From the NCBI GenBank assembly GCA_017590115.1, contig JAGGNK010012559.1:888370-952369 (forward strand): a stretch of DNA of 64,000 nt, given 5' to 3'. Position 1 is the stretch's first letter, and every line of letters starts with the position of its first letter. This DNA is from Montifringilla adamsi (Eukaryota > Chordata > Aves > Passeriformes > Passeridae). Made by a program: the position numbers and the translations under genes. A model generated the notes under the pieces. It had not been told where the DNA came from. It made no database searches and saw nothing but the letters and a program-made list of their open reading frames with translations. Of the stretch, positions 45,630 through 55,322 are shown one piece after another.

Positions 45630-46036
45630 GGAGGGCTGGAGCCCCTCTGGAGCCAGGCTGGGAGAGCTGGGGGTGCTGCCCTGGAGAGGAGAAGGCTCCA
45701 GGGAGAGCTCAGAGCCCTTGCAGGGCCTGAAGGGGCTCCAGGAGAGCTGCAGAGGGACTGGGGACAAGGATGGAGGGACAGGACACAGGGCATGGCTCCC
45801 ACTGCCAGAGGGCAGGGCTGGATGGGATCTTGGCAATTGGGAATTGTTCCCTGGCAGGCTGGGGAGGGGCTGGGCTGGAATTGCCAGAGCAGCTGTGGCT
45901 GCCCCTGGATCCCTGGCAGTGCCCAAGGCCAGGCTGGACATTGGGGCTGGGAGCACCTGGGACAGGGGGAGGTGTCCCTGCCATGGCAGGGGTGGGATGG
46001 GCTTTAAGGTCCTTTCCAACCCAAACCATTCCAAGA
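45630..46036 (+). mobile_element. CR1 LINE 3' fragment, the longest clean copy here (about 400 bp)
   Basis: In order: GGCTGGAGCCCCTCTGGAGC, GGAGAGGAGAAGGCTCCAGG, CCTTGCAGGGCCTGAAGGGG, GGACACAGGGCATGGCTCCC, GGGGCTGGGCTGGAATTGCC, CCCTGGATCCCTGGCAGTGC, GGAGGTGTCCCTGCC and CCTTTCCAACCCAAACCATT. This order is the 3' region of avian CR1 (end of ORF2 and 3' UTR). It is 5'-truncated without reverse transcriptase motifs and serves as a reference for the other copies in the window. Confidence 0.92.
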
Positions 46037-46407
46037 CTTAATGTAATATACCATGGTGAATACAACACATGCATTTCAAAATTTCCAAAAATAATCAATT
46101 CTTTTCTGTGAGAATCAGCAATCAGATGGAAGAGGAAGTTCCTTCAGAATCCCACATCACAGACAGGAGCTCCTGGCTCCACACAATTCCTGATCCAGTG
46201 ACCTGTTTATGAGCCAGGGATGGCGCTGGGAGCTGCCAGAGAGCCCGGCCCTGGCCGGGCTGCAGGGACACTCCCACAGAGGAATTCCTGCTGGGATCAG
46301 CTCCACTCCCTGGCACAGAGCAGGGCCCTGGCATGTGCCTGGCATGAGCTGGAGACACTGCGGTGGCACAGGGTGTGTCCCAGCTGGGCTGGGAGTGTTC
46401 CAGGTCA
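46037..46407. other. No gene seen
   Basis: Mixed sequence between two CR1 fragments in opposite orientation. Confidence 0.4.
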
Positions 46408-46503
46408 TAGAGTCAGGAATGGTTTGGGTGGGCATGGACCTCAAAGCCCATCCAGTGCCACCCTTGCCATGGCAGGGACACCTCCCACTGTCCCAGGTGC
46501 TCC
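46408..46503 (-). mobile_element. CR1 LINE 3' terminal fragment
   Basis: Reverse-oriented tail: TCATAGAGTCAGGAATGGTT, TGGGTGGGCATGGACC, CCTTGCCATGGCAGGGACAC and CTCCCACTGTCCCAGGTGC. The element breaks off exactly where a 20-bp tandem array begins. Confidence 0.85.
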
Positions 46504-46668
46504 AAACCTTTGCTGGAAACCACAAACCTTTATTGGGAACTCTGAAATTTCATTGGGAACTCCAAACCTTTGTTGGGAAATCCAAACCTTTGTTGGGAAC
46601 CCCAAACATTTATTGGGAACTCGAAAATTTTATTGGGGATGCAAATTTTATTGGTAACTCCAAATAAC
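46501..46668. repeat. Minisatellite, about 20-bp unit (CCAAACCTTTGTTGGGAACT)
   Basis: About nine copies with T/A-rich variants at the right end. The array starts at the truncation point of the CR1 at 46408. Confidence 0.9.
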
Positions 46669-47847
46669 CCCTCCCCAGCCCACATTCCTTGCTTTGGCGC
46701 CCCAGGGATGGCTGCTCTTCCCTGGATCCTGGAGTGGAGCATGATGAGCTCAGCCCTGCCAACCCCACCCTCCCTGGAGCTGAGCAGGATGAACCCCTCA
46801 GGTGCCACTTTTAGGGGGATTTTGCTCCTGGAAAATGTTCCTAAAAGCAAAATCCCCCTCCCAGGGGGTTCACAGCCAATCCCACACCCCAGAGCCCCTC
46901 TGAGCCTCCCTCCAGCTAAATCCCTGGAGCTGCAGGAAAAGGGAAAACCAAAACAGCTTCCCAGAGTTTTGTTGGGAAGCAGGAGATTCCCATAAATCCT
47001 CAGCTTGACATCCCTGGATAACTGGGGGTTCCCTCACTGTCCCGGGGGGTTTTCAGCCCATCCAAGCCCACAGAAACAGAGCCCACGCTGCCTCTTAAAT
47101 CCTGGCATTAGAGGAACGACCCCTGTTCCAGACAGATCCTATCCAAAAATACGGGGAAAAGAGAGGGAAAAAGACAAATATCCCTCAGGAAAAGGTGATT
47201 TTCCCACCACACACACAGGAGGGCCCCTGCAGGGATTGGGCAGCAATGAAAACATCACCTTTGGACAGGATTCTTTACCTGCTGGCCAATTAAATCCGTG
47301 GCCCGTTTAATCAGGGAGGGCAGAGCCAGGGCCGGGGGCTCCACGGAGGCTTCATGGAAAGCAGGGCTTGTCTCTGGGAGAGGCTGGGAAAATGTATTCC
47401 AGGCTGCAGGCATGCTGAAGGATTTGGCAGGAGGGCACAAAAAAGAGGTTCCCCCATGGACAAATATTGAGATGGTTCAAAGATGAACTGGGCCAGCTTT
47501 TAAATGTATTTATTTTCCAAGCAGAGAGAAATAAGTGTTGTTATTGATGGTTCTGCCCCAAAACAGGCTAAAAAATTCCCGATGTGCTTAAAGGAGGAGG
47601 GGGAAAGGTTGGGATGAGGGAGAATATCCTGTCAGGTGGAGCTTGGGAGGAGGTTTGGAATATTTGGTGAATCCCTGAGGGAGAAGGATTTTTTTCCTTG
47701 CTCCTTCCAGCAGCACCTGCTGGGAGGAAAAACAGGAGCAACTCGCAGGTCCCATCTCTGGAAAATGCTTTGGATTCAGGGGTCTTTCCACAGGGACAAA
47801 TATCCCAATGTTATAACAGCCAAGGAGTGCAGAGGAACTACAGCACT
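46669..47847. other. No gene seen
   Basis: Mixed sequence with no supportable exon. A short inverted segment (AGTTCCTGGG-like) offers no clear meaning. Confidence 0.35.
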
Positions 47848-47926
47848 GTAAAAAATAAAATAAAATAAAATTAAAAAAAAATAAATAAAAAAAAATAAAA
47901 TAAAATAAAATAAAACCAGGGGGGAA
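47848..47926. repeat. (AAAAT)n simple repeat
   Basis: AAAATAAAATAAAAT-type run with minor interruptions. Confidence 0.95.
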
Positions 47927-48349
47927 AAAGGGGCAAATAAAACCAGGGGCAAATAAAATAAACCTGGGGAAAAAATTTACCAGAAGGAAAAGCACAAAGA
48001 AAAATGCTTTAAACTCCTCTGGATGGATAAATCCTTCCACAGGGAGAAATATCCTGATGTAACACAAGCCAAGGAATGCTGAGGGGTAGAGTGGGAAACA
48101 AATAAAATCATCTAAGGGCAAAAAAAAATCTGCCCCAGCAGGAAAAGGACAGAGAAAAATGCTTTGCTGCCTGCAAATCCAAGCAGCCTCTAGGAGAGAA
48201 GCAGCTGAATTTATCTTTATTTTAGAGATAAAGACGAGGCTAAAGTTCCTGCTGAACATGATCCAAAAAGGCAGATAATGCCCAGATTGCATCTCCAAAG
48301 TTTTATAGCCTTAAGCTGGAGAAGAAGGGGAAGGGGGAGCTCCTGAGGA
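47927..48349. other. No gene seen
   Basis: A-rich mixed sequence with short repeated phrases (AAACCAGGGGCAAATAAA). No supportable exon. Confidence 0.4.
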
Positions 48350-48866
48350 GGGAGATTTGTGTTCAAGGAGGCAGATTTGGGTTCTGGGAAGGGAGATTTG
48401 GGTTCTGGGAAGGGAGATTTGGGTTCAAGGGAGGCAGATTTGGGTTCTGCGAAGGAAGATTTGGGTTCAAGGGAGGCAGATTTGGGTTCAAAAGAGGGAG
48501 ATTTGGGTTCCAGGGAGGCAGATTTGGGCTCTGGGAATGGAGACTTGAGTCCAAGAGAAGGAGATTTGGGTTGTGGGAAGGGAGATTTGGGAGGCAGGTT
48601 TGGGTTCCCGGGAGGCAGGGGGAGGCAGATTTGGGTTCTGCGAAGGAAGATTTGGGTTCAAGGGAGGCAGATTTGGGTTCAAAAGAGGGAGATTTGGGTT
48701 CCAGGGAGGCAGATTTGGGTTCAAAAGAGGGAGATTTGGGTTCCAGGGAGGCAGATTTGGGCTCTGGGAATGGAGACTTGAGTCCAAGAGAAGGAGATTT
48801 GGGTTGTGGGAAGGGAGATTTGGGAGGCAGGTTTGGGTTCCCGGGAGGCAGGTTTGGGTTCCTGGG
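48350..48866. repeat. Two-level minisatellite: about 18-bp units in a 191-bp higher-order duplication
   Basis: The basic unit is (A/G)GGNAGATTTGGGTTC followed by a variable AAGGGAGG or CNGGGAGG spacer. A block beginning TTCTGCGAAGGAAGATTTGG at 48445 is repeated at 48636 with the same order of unit variants. The second copy then carries an extra pair of units. Units are multiples of three, so spurious repeat proteins appear on both strands. Confidence 0.95.
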
Positions 48867-50077
48867 CTGCCCAGAGCTGCATGGAACTGACTCCAATCTC
48901 TGGAATTTTTAATGTAGATTGACTGGGGCTGTCTCAGTGAGGAGTTTAAGGAATCAGCATCTGGGGGAAAAAAAAGTCTGGAGTAATTGAAACTGGCTGC
49001 AAGCAAAGGCAGCAGAAGGTCAGGGGGTTGAACGTGGCAAAAAGTGATGAAGGGGGCTGGAAAGGGGCCGGGCTTGTGCAGGGCCAGAGGATATTCTGTG
49101 TGTATTCCCTGGGTTTTTTCCGGTTTTATTCCCTGTTTTTATTCCCTGCATCTCAACCTGCTGCCTCCCCCTAAACCACAGCTGGGTGTGTGGGGAATGC
49201 TCAGCCCACACCAATCCCAGAGTGCCAGGTTTTCCTCTCTTCCCAAGATCCATGAGGTCCTCGGGGCTGTGAGAGGGAAAGGATCCTGTCCCACACAGGC
49301 AGCGAGCTGATGGGTGGTTCACAGAGATGGATTCTGATGGATTCCCCTGGAAGAAAATCCAAATCTCGGCTTCACCCCTTTGTCCGGCCCAGAGGAGCCA
49401 TTAAGGGAACTCTTAACCCACACTGATTTGGGGGATTCCACACCCAGCCCCATTTAAACTTCTTTTTAAACACTGTTTGATGCTGTTTGCTTTGGTGTTT
49501 CTCAGAGCCTGGCATGAGAGAAACCATTTGGGAAAAACATTTTTGAGTGTTTTTCCCTGCTTTTTGTGGAGCTGGAGCGGGAGGTTGCCCAGCATGCAGC
49601 TCTCTGGTGGCCTGCTGGTGACAGGGAGGCTCCATGGCAGAGGAGGGGATAGAGCCAGTTAGGAATGAGATTAAATCACCCACAATTGTGCAGCCAGGAG
49701 TGATCCCAGCTCCAGGCCCAGCTGTGCATCCAAGCCCATATCTGGAAGAGCCCTGCACCTTCTCTGAGGAAGAACTCCAGCAGCTCTGGCACCAACGTGG
49801 CCATGGGACAGCACAGCCACAAAAGGGCAGATTTAATCCAGACTTGACATTAAACCGGCCTCAGCTCAGCCCATGCAGAAGCTAAACCACATCCCAGTGA
49901 TTGCGATCATCCCTTGAGCTCAGAGCAGCACCAGGTTCCCAGTGCAGGGACATTCAGAGGCACCAAACCCCTCATCCTCAGATCCTCCCCAGGCCAAAAC
50001 TGGAGCTGTTTCACCTCCCAGAGCTCACAGTTAATTCCCAGCAGCCCAGGGATCCTCCAGGTTTGGTTTTACAAACT
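48867..50077. other. No gene seen
   Basis: About 1.2 kb of mixed sequence. An 83-codon frame at 49634-49885 looks superficially protein-like but has no recognisable motif, splice context or repeat match. Confidence 0.35.
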
Positions 50078-50082
50078 GAACT

Positions 50083-50347
50083 TGTCTCAGGTTTCAAGAC
50101 ACGTCAGGTGGTGTGTTCTGTCCCCCCTGTCAGAGCTGGGCAGTTCTCTGCTGTTCTCTGGGCAGTTTCTTTATCTCTCCCACAGCCAATCCTCCCTCCA
50201 GGAGATCTCTGCTGTTCATGGCCACTGAGTGTCCCTGCCCTCTTAGTTTCAAAATTATAATAATTCAGAGGGAGGGGGTTTACATTTTCCATTTCAGGGG
50301 AGGCTCCTGCATTCCTCAGCAGACACCTGTCTGTTCAAACCAAGACA
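50083..50347 (+). mobile_element. Solo ERVL-like LTR, very short form, 265 bp
   Basis: It begins TGTCTCAGGTTTCAAGAC and ends AAACCAAGACA. Flanking pentamers GAACT (50078-50082) and GAACC (50348-50352) differ by one base. The CCAAT box (CACAGCCAATCC) is kept, but the TATA region and the poly(A) segment are both absent: CCACTGAGTGTCCCTGCC joins directly to CTCTTAGTTTC near 50238. The deletion therefore extends further than in the copy at 18550. Confidence 0.85.
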
Positions 50348-50846
50348 GAACCCCAAAGGCTCAGGGCTGACCCCTTGGAATTTTCACCCCACCAGAGCTG
50401 AGCTGCTTTTCCTGAGCTCTTCCCACACCTTTTAACCCAGGATGCCTCAATCCAAGGAGGAAGCACTTGGAAGAACGAGAGCTGATGGAAACAGAGGTTT
50501 CACCAGGCAGATTTAGGTGTTCCAAAAGAGGGGCAGCACCTCCACCCACCCCATAAAATCCCCGTTTCTATGGATTTCTTTGTGCTCAGCCGCTGGCACT
50601 CAGGAGCCACATCTGAGCGTTAAAATCCCAATTTGTTCCAAGCGCAGCAGCCACGGGAATGCCTCATCCCATTCTCCAGCACCCCGGGATGCTCTGACAG
50701 CAAGCCAGGCACTGTTCTCAATTACAGGAGTGCCAATTCCCCGCTGAGCCCTCCAGGAGCAATGCTGGGAGCTGCTGGAATCACATCCCAGGATTTGCAT
50801 GGGGAAGGATGACTGGGAAGCTGGGATGGGTCTGGCAGGAGTTTTT
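50348..50846. other. No gene seen
   Basis: Mixed unique-looking sequence between two solo LTRs. Confidence 0.4.
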
Positions 50847-51190
50847 TATGGATGTGATATGATGGTCAGAGAGAGAGAAAGCTAGATAAGATTTCCCAGA
50901 ATCAGCCTGGGAAGCTTTAGGGAGCTGGAGATAAACAGTGATAGCCAAATATTAAAACCACCTGCAGGTGGTGTTTTTCTAACAATGTGTTTTACTGTTT
51001 TTCTCATAAGGTTGTTTACAAATGGGGTGTCTTGTTAATTAGCCAGTCAGGTGAAATGCATTCATTAAACGACCAATCAGGTCCACCTGTAGAGAAATAA
51101 GATCTAAAAGAAGATAAGATGAAAAAAATGAGGCTTTTGCCACTTTGCCTTCTGATCTGACTCTGTGCCATCTCTGACTCAATGGTGACA
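50847..51190 (+). mobile_element. Solo ERVK-like LTR, 344 bp
   Basis: It starts TATGGATGTGATATG, matching TGTGGATAT of the copy at 12333 with TG changed to TA, and ends AATGGTGACA, matching ACAGTGACA there. The hexamer GTTTTT is duplicated at 50841-50846 and 51191-51196, although it is low-complexity. A CCAAT motif (CGACCAATCAGG) and the CCCAGA-ATCAG-CCTGGG inverted repeat (50895-50911) place it in the same family as 8709 and 12333. Confidence 0.8.
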
Positions 51191-51581
51191 GTTTTTTCTC
51201 CCCTGGGCACTGGCTGGCAGAGGTTTGGCAAACCAAGCTTGCTCCCTTTTCTAGGATTTCTCTTTGGTTTTCAGAGGTAGTGACCCTAAACTTAAACCAA
51301 ATAGTTGTTTGTTTCATTCCTTGAGAAAGGCTTGTGTCTACACATTTTAATATTCTTTAATGAAGTTAATGTTATAAATATGTCATGAACTAAAACCATA
51401 TGGAAAAGCAAATTCCTTCTATCTGTTTTATTTTTTTTATCCTTGTCTTATAAAAATTGAAATTATATTATGTAATTCATTGAGTGTTATAAAATTCAAA
51501 AGAGAAGGCACTGTGTATTTACAGAATCAATATACTAACATTTCCCTTGTCTTTGTTTGATAGAAATGGTCACACTAACAC
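51191..51581. other. No gene seen; AT-rich
   Basis: AT-rich complex sequence between two LTRs. TTGTCTTTGTTTG at 51548-51560 matches the terminal bases of the neighbouring LTR family, so a small remnant of another copy may lie here. Confidence 0.35.
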
Positions 51582-51586
51582 ATGTG

Positions 51587-52273
51587 TGTCTTCGTTTGAA
51601 CAGACAGGTGTCTGCTGAGGAAGGCAGGAGGCTCCTTGAAATGGAAAATGTAAACCTCCTCCCTCTGAATTATTGTAATTTTGAAATTAAGAGGCTCTCA
51701 GGCAAAGATATGGGAGAAGGAATAACAGTTCTTTACTAGGAAAAAAAAGTAAAATACAAATGCAATAGTACAAACCAACCCTGCCAGAGTCAGAGCAGGC
51801 GCTGAGCCCTGTGGGTCAGGGCGGTGGCACAGTCCCATCCCATGGGGGCTCAGCCCTCCTGCAGTGCCAGCTGTGCTTCTGCTGGAGCAGGGATCCTGCA
51901 CAAGGCTGGAGTTTTCCTCTGAAGCTCCAGGGCTGCTGGAGATGGGCCTGCTCTTCCTCTGGGAATGCAGGGCAGGAGAAAGCTGCTCCTCTGGGAATGC
52001 AGTGGGCAAAGGCTGCTGTGCTGTTCCAGGCTCAGATTGTATCCAGGTAGGAATGCCTGGCTCCTGCCCTGGGCGGAGCATCTCCCAGGGGGATGATGGA
52101 ATTTGATCAGCCATGCAGGGACACTCACTGGCCATGAACAGCAGAGATCTCCTGGAGGGAGGATTGGCTGTGGGAGAGATAAAGAAACTGCCCAGAGAAC
52201 AGCAGAGAACTGCCCAGCTCTGACAGGGGGGGGACAGTGCACACACCCCAGGTAAATCTGTCAGCCTAAGACA
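51587..52273 (-). mobile_element. Solo ERVL-like LTR, long form, 687 bp, perfect 5-bp duplication
   Basis: ATGTG is duplicated exactly at 51582-51586 and 52274-52278. On the minus strand the element begins TGTCTTAGGCTGACAG and ends AAACGAAGACA. The body is nearly identical to the LTR at 20695-21400, including the altered GGATACAATC box and the kept CCAAT box; the poly(A) position reads AGTAAA. The first 50 bases of the minus-strand 5' end differ from the copy at 20695, so this end has diverged or been exchanged. Confidence 0.9.
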
Positions 52274-52278
52274 ATGTG

Positions 52279-53242
52279 GGAAATGTCCCCTCAGCACTGT
52301 GCTGCCTGCAGTCTGGTTCATTTGTGCAGTCTCTGGAGGAGACTGGCTCAGCCCCTCGGGTGATTTGCAGAACTCCAGTGGGTGCCACTCGCTGCTTCCC
52401 AAGTCAATGATGCTTTGAAGCGCTGAATTCACCTTCAGCAAAGCTTTAGGCTGTCCGTGGCTCTCCTCCAACTCATGTTGGCTTGCAAGAATTCGATAAA
52501 ACCATTACTCTGACACTTAATTGTCTGGTAACACTTGAGACGTGGGGGTTAGAAATTAATTTAGGTGAGGAATTAATCGAGTTAGGGTTGTGAATAGGAG
52601 CTCACAGTGCTGTCCCTGCCACCATCCCACTGCCCGGGCTGGATGAATCCCTCCCTGCCTCCATCACCAAGGCTGAGCTCCAGCTGGGAGCGCCGGCATC
52701 AAAGGCAGAGCAGCGCCGGCTGCACTTGAAAGGCAAAATCGCTGGGAAAACACCAATCCTCCTTCCCGGGAACACCCCCGACCCCATCCAGCCGCAGTGC
52801 TGGCACTTCAAACGGAGCACCACCGCCCTTGGCTGGCTCCAGTTCCATGCGGAGCCCTTCCCGAGGCTTTCCCGGCCCCACAGAGCCCCCTTTGTGCCGG
52901 GAATGGGATCAACCCGGAGCCCTCGGCAGGAGCCACTCTGGGATCCCTTCAAGCCCTGGGGCTCAGCCCCGCACCCGCTGCTCCCCTGCTCCCGGTTCCA
53001 TGGGCTGCGAGGTGCCAGGGGAGCTGGGAATGCCAGGTTTGGGGTCCCCCGTCCCCCGCAGGTTTTGCCCCGCAGCATTTCCCTGCTGCTGCTTTCCAGT
53101 CACTCTCCCAAACACCCCAAACTCCTGGGAAAACCCAATTTCCTGCACTTCCCTGATCCATCTGTATTCCAGAGGGAGCTGCTGAGCCCCAGCCCCTGCA
53201 CCCTTCGTCTGCCCAGCGCCCGAAGCTCCCTGGCGTGAGATC
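52279..53242. other. No supported gene; open GC-rich stretch at 52590-53238
   Basis: From about 52590 one plus frame stays open for some 215 codons to TGA at 53236-53238, in sequence with more CpG than the surroundings. No domain, start context or homologue is recognised, and the minus strand is also open for much of it. It could be an exon of an unknown transcript, but the openness can also come from GC-rich composition. Confidence 0.25.
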
Positions 53243-53450
53243 CTCACGGAATGATTTGGGTTGGGAAGGACCCTAAAGCCCAACCCATTGCAAAGGGAAG
53301 GGACACCTCCCACTATCCCAGGCTGCTCCAAGCCCCATCCAAGCTGCCTTGGACAATTCAAGAGGCATCCACAGCTTCCCTGGGCACCCTGTGCCAGGGC
53401 CTCAGCACCTGCTGTGTCCCTGACCCTTTTTATACCATCCCACATCATTA
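53243..53450 (-). mobile_element. CR1 LINE 3' fragment, diverged subfamily
   Basis: From the 3' end at left: CACGGAATGATTTGGGTTGG, GAAGGACCCTAAAGCCCAAC, GACACCTCCCACTATCCC, GCATCCACAGCTTCCCTGGG and CACCTGCTGTGTCCC. This follows the order of an inverted CR1 tail. Confidence 0.85.
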
Positions 53451-53909
53451 GTTCCATGGATAAGGAATGTGGTATGGTTGGATTTGGGGTTTTTCCCTTG
53501 TTTTCCAGACAAGTCAGGACGAGGCATGGCTGCATCTCCTCACCATCCTCCCTCACAAGCTGCTGGCAGAGTCCCTGCCATGAGTTATATCCACGTGGGG
53601 GGTTTGGGAAGAGAAATTCCACCTGGGATGTGGCTCCATGATGTGTAGATCAGGAAGTGACTGAGGAATGGCCCCTTTGGGATCACAGGAACAGACTCCA
53701 AAGCAAATCCCTCTCCAAGGCTTGACATGAAAAGCGGCACTTTGGAGGCCTGGTGTTCAAAGCTGGTTTTTCCCCAGGATCCTGGCCAGGAATGAGAGGA
53801 ATTCCACATGGGTGGCAGGGATGTGGTGGGACTGGGAGCCAAATGTCTGGGAAGAGGCATCTCCCTTTGAGCATCCTTATTCAAAAGGGTTCTGGAGTCA
53901 CTTGGTACT
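53451..53909. other. No gene seen
   Basis: Mixed sequence with no supportable exon. Confidence 0.4.
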
Positions 53910-54085
53910 GGGGGATAAATCCAGGCAGAGCCAGGAGCCATCCCTGCCATCCCAGTGAGATAAATCCAAGCTTTACCCAAAGGCCAGGAGCCATCCCTGC
54001 CATCCCAGTGAGATAAATCCAGGCTTTACCCATAGGCCAGGAGCCATCCCTGCCATCCCAGCGGGATAAATCCAGGCTCCCTAGC
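53910..54085. repeat. Minisatellite, 53-bp unit, 3 copies plus a partial
   Basis: GCCAGGAGCCATCCCTGCCA followed by TCCCAGTGAGATAAATCCAA starts at 53930, 53983 and 54036 with few differences. Confidence 0.95.
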
Positions 54086-54330
54086 AGATCCAGGAGTTGC
54101 TGTCCCAGTGGCATTCCCAGAGCTGTTCCTGCAGGTCACTTTTGAAGACAAATCAGGATCAGGCAGGGATCACTTGGTCCCTCTTGTTTTCCATGCATCT
54201 CTTGTTTGGGAAACATCAGGAAAGGTCCCAGCACAGCAGCTCCCTGCCAAAGGCAGGAAATCCCAACCACGTGGAAAAGGCTCAGAAGGTTTTTGTTGTG
54301 TTGCTGGTGGGAGTCTTGTTTCCCCCAGCA
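54086..54330. other. No gene seen
   Basis: Mixed sequence running into a poly-C tract at 54332-54341. Confidence 0.4.
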
Positions 54331-54341
54331 TCCCCCCCCCC

Positions 54342-54348
54342 NNNNNNN
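54342..54348. other. Assembly gap (7 N)
   Basis: Seven undetermined bases between a C run and a GGGAA array. The small size suggests an estimated or polymerase-limited gap. Confidence 1.
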
Positions 54349-54391
54349 AAGGGAAGGGAAGGGAAGGGAAGGGAAGGGAAGGGAAGGGAAG
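54349..54391. repeat. (GGGAA)n microsatellite at the gap edge
   Basis: About eight GGGAA units directly after the gap; the true length is unknown. Confidence 0.95.
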
Positions 54392-54430
54392 GGGCACCTC
54401 CTGCTGTCCCACATTGCTCCTGTCTATTCA

Positions 54431-54800
54431 CCTGGAGAGGAGAAGGCTCCAGGGAGAGCTCAGAGCCCTTGCAGGGCCTGAAGGGGCTCCAGGAGAGCTG
54501 CAGAGGGACTGGGGACAAGGATGGAGGGACAGGACACAGGGAATGGCTCCCACTGCCAGACAGCAGGAATGGATGGGAGATTGAGAATTGTTCCCTGGCA
54601 GGCTGGGGAGGGGCTGGGCTGGAATTGGCAGAGCAGCTGTGGCTGCCCCTGGATCCCTGGCAGTGCCCAAGGCCAGGCTGGACACTGGGGCTGGGAGCAC
54701 CTGGGACACTGGGAGGTGTCCCTGCAGGGGCAGGGGTGGCACTGGGTGGGATTTCAGGTCCCTTCCAACCCAAACCATTACAGGGTTCCATGATCTTATA
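54431..54800 (+). mobile_element. CR1 LINE 3' fragment
   Basis: Same order of landmarks as the copy at 45630: GGAGAGGAGAAGGCTCCAGG, CTTGCAGGGCCTGAAGGGGC, ATGGCTCCCACTGCCAG, CCCTGGATCCCTGGCAGTGC, CCTTCCAACCCAAACCATTA and GGGTTCCATGATC. It is 5'-truncated at the edge of the GGGAA region. Confidence 0.92.
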
Positions 54801-55129
54801 GGAGAAGTGGCTGCAGCATGGAGAAGAATTTAAGGATCTGAATAAGGGGTTTTTTTCAGAGCAGAAGTGGAAGGTGAGATGGGAAGGTTGTGATCCAAAA
54901 TCCCTTTGGGTGGAGCAGGAGAACAAGGAACATACTTTGGACATATCCCACAGCAATTGGGATTTTGTGCTCCCTATCCAAAGTACCCTCCAAGTTCTCC
55001 TATGGAGATGTGTAGACCTCAGAACATCAGGTTGGGACATCCCTCCCCAGGGCACCACTTCTGAGGTGACATCCACCCTTCTCCCAGGGAACAGAAGAAG
55101 AGGGAACGGCCTCAGGCTGGGCCAGGGGA
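54801..55129. other. No gene seen
   Basis: Mixed sequence between two CR1 copies. Confidence 0.4.
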
Positions 55130-55322
55130 GGCTCAGGGTGGATATTTGGGAAGAATTCCACATGGAAAGGGCTGTCCAGGAAGGGCAGTGGTGGAGTCCC
55201 CATCCCTGGAGGGATTTAACAGCCCTGTGCCTGTGGCACTTGGGGACATGGTCAGCACTGGCCTTGGCAGGGTTAAAGGTTGGACTCCCTGATCTTTTCC
55301 AAGCTGAAGGATTCTGTGATTC
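55130..55322 (+). mobile_element. CR1 LINE 3' fragment, second subfamily
   Basis: GGAGTCCCCATCCCTGGAGG, CTGTGGCACTTGGGGACATG, CACTGGCCTTGGCAGGGTTA and GGTTGGACTCCCTGATC followed by GATTCTGTGATTCC match a CR1 subfamily different from that at 54431. Confidence 0.85.

Noticed and set aside
45381..46034. 217-codon minus-strand frame with WFGLERTLKPIPPLPWQGHLPLSQVLPA-type text
   Set aside because: This recurring peptide is the antisense translation of the CR1 3' end and appears at every CR1 copy in the window; shown here only as a repeat signature.
48359..49006. Repeat proteins on both strands (GSREADLGS-like and PNLPPxNP-like)
   Set aside because: Produced by a minisatellite whose units are multiples of three; both strands are equally open.
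49634..49885. 83-codon frame beginning MAEEGIEPVRNE
   Set aside because: Looks mildly protein-like, but no motif, splice context or family could be recognised; left as unannotated sequence.
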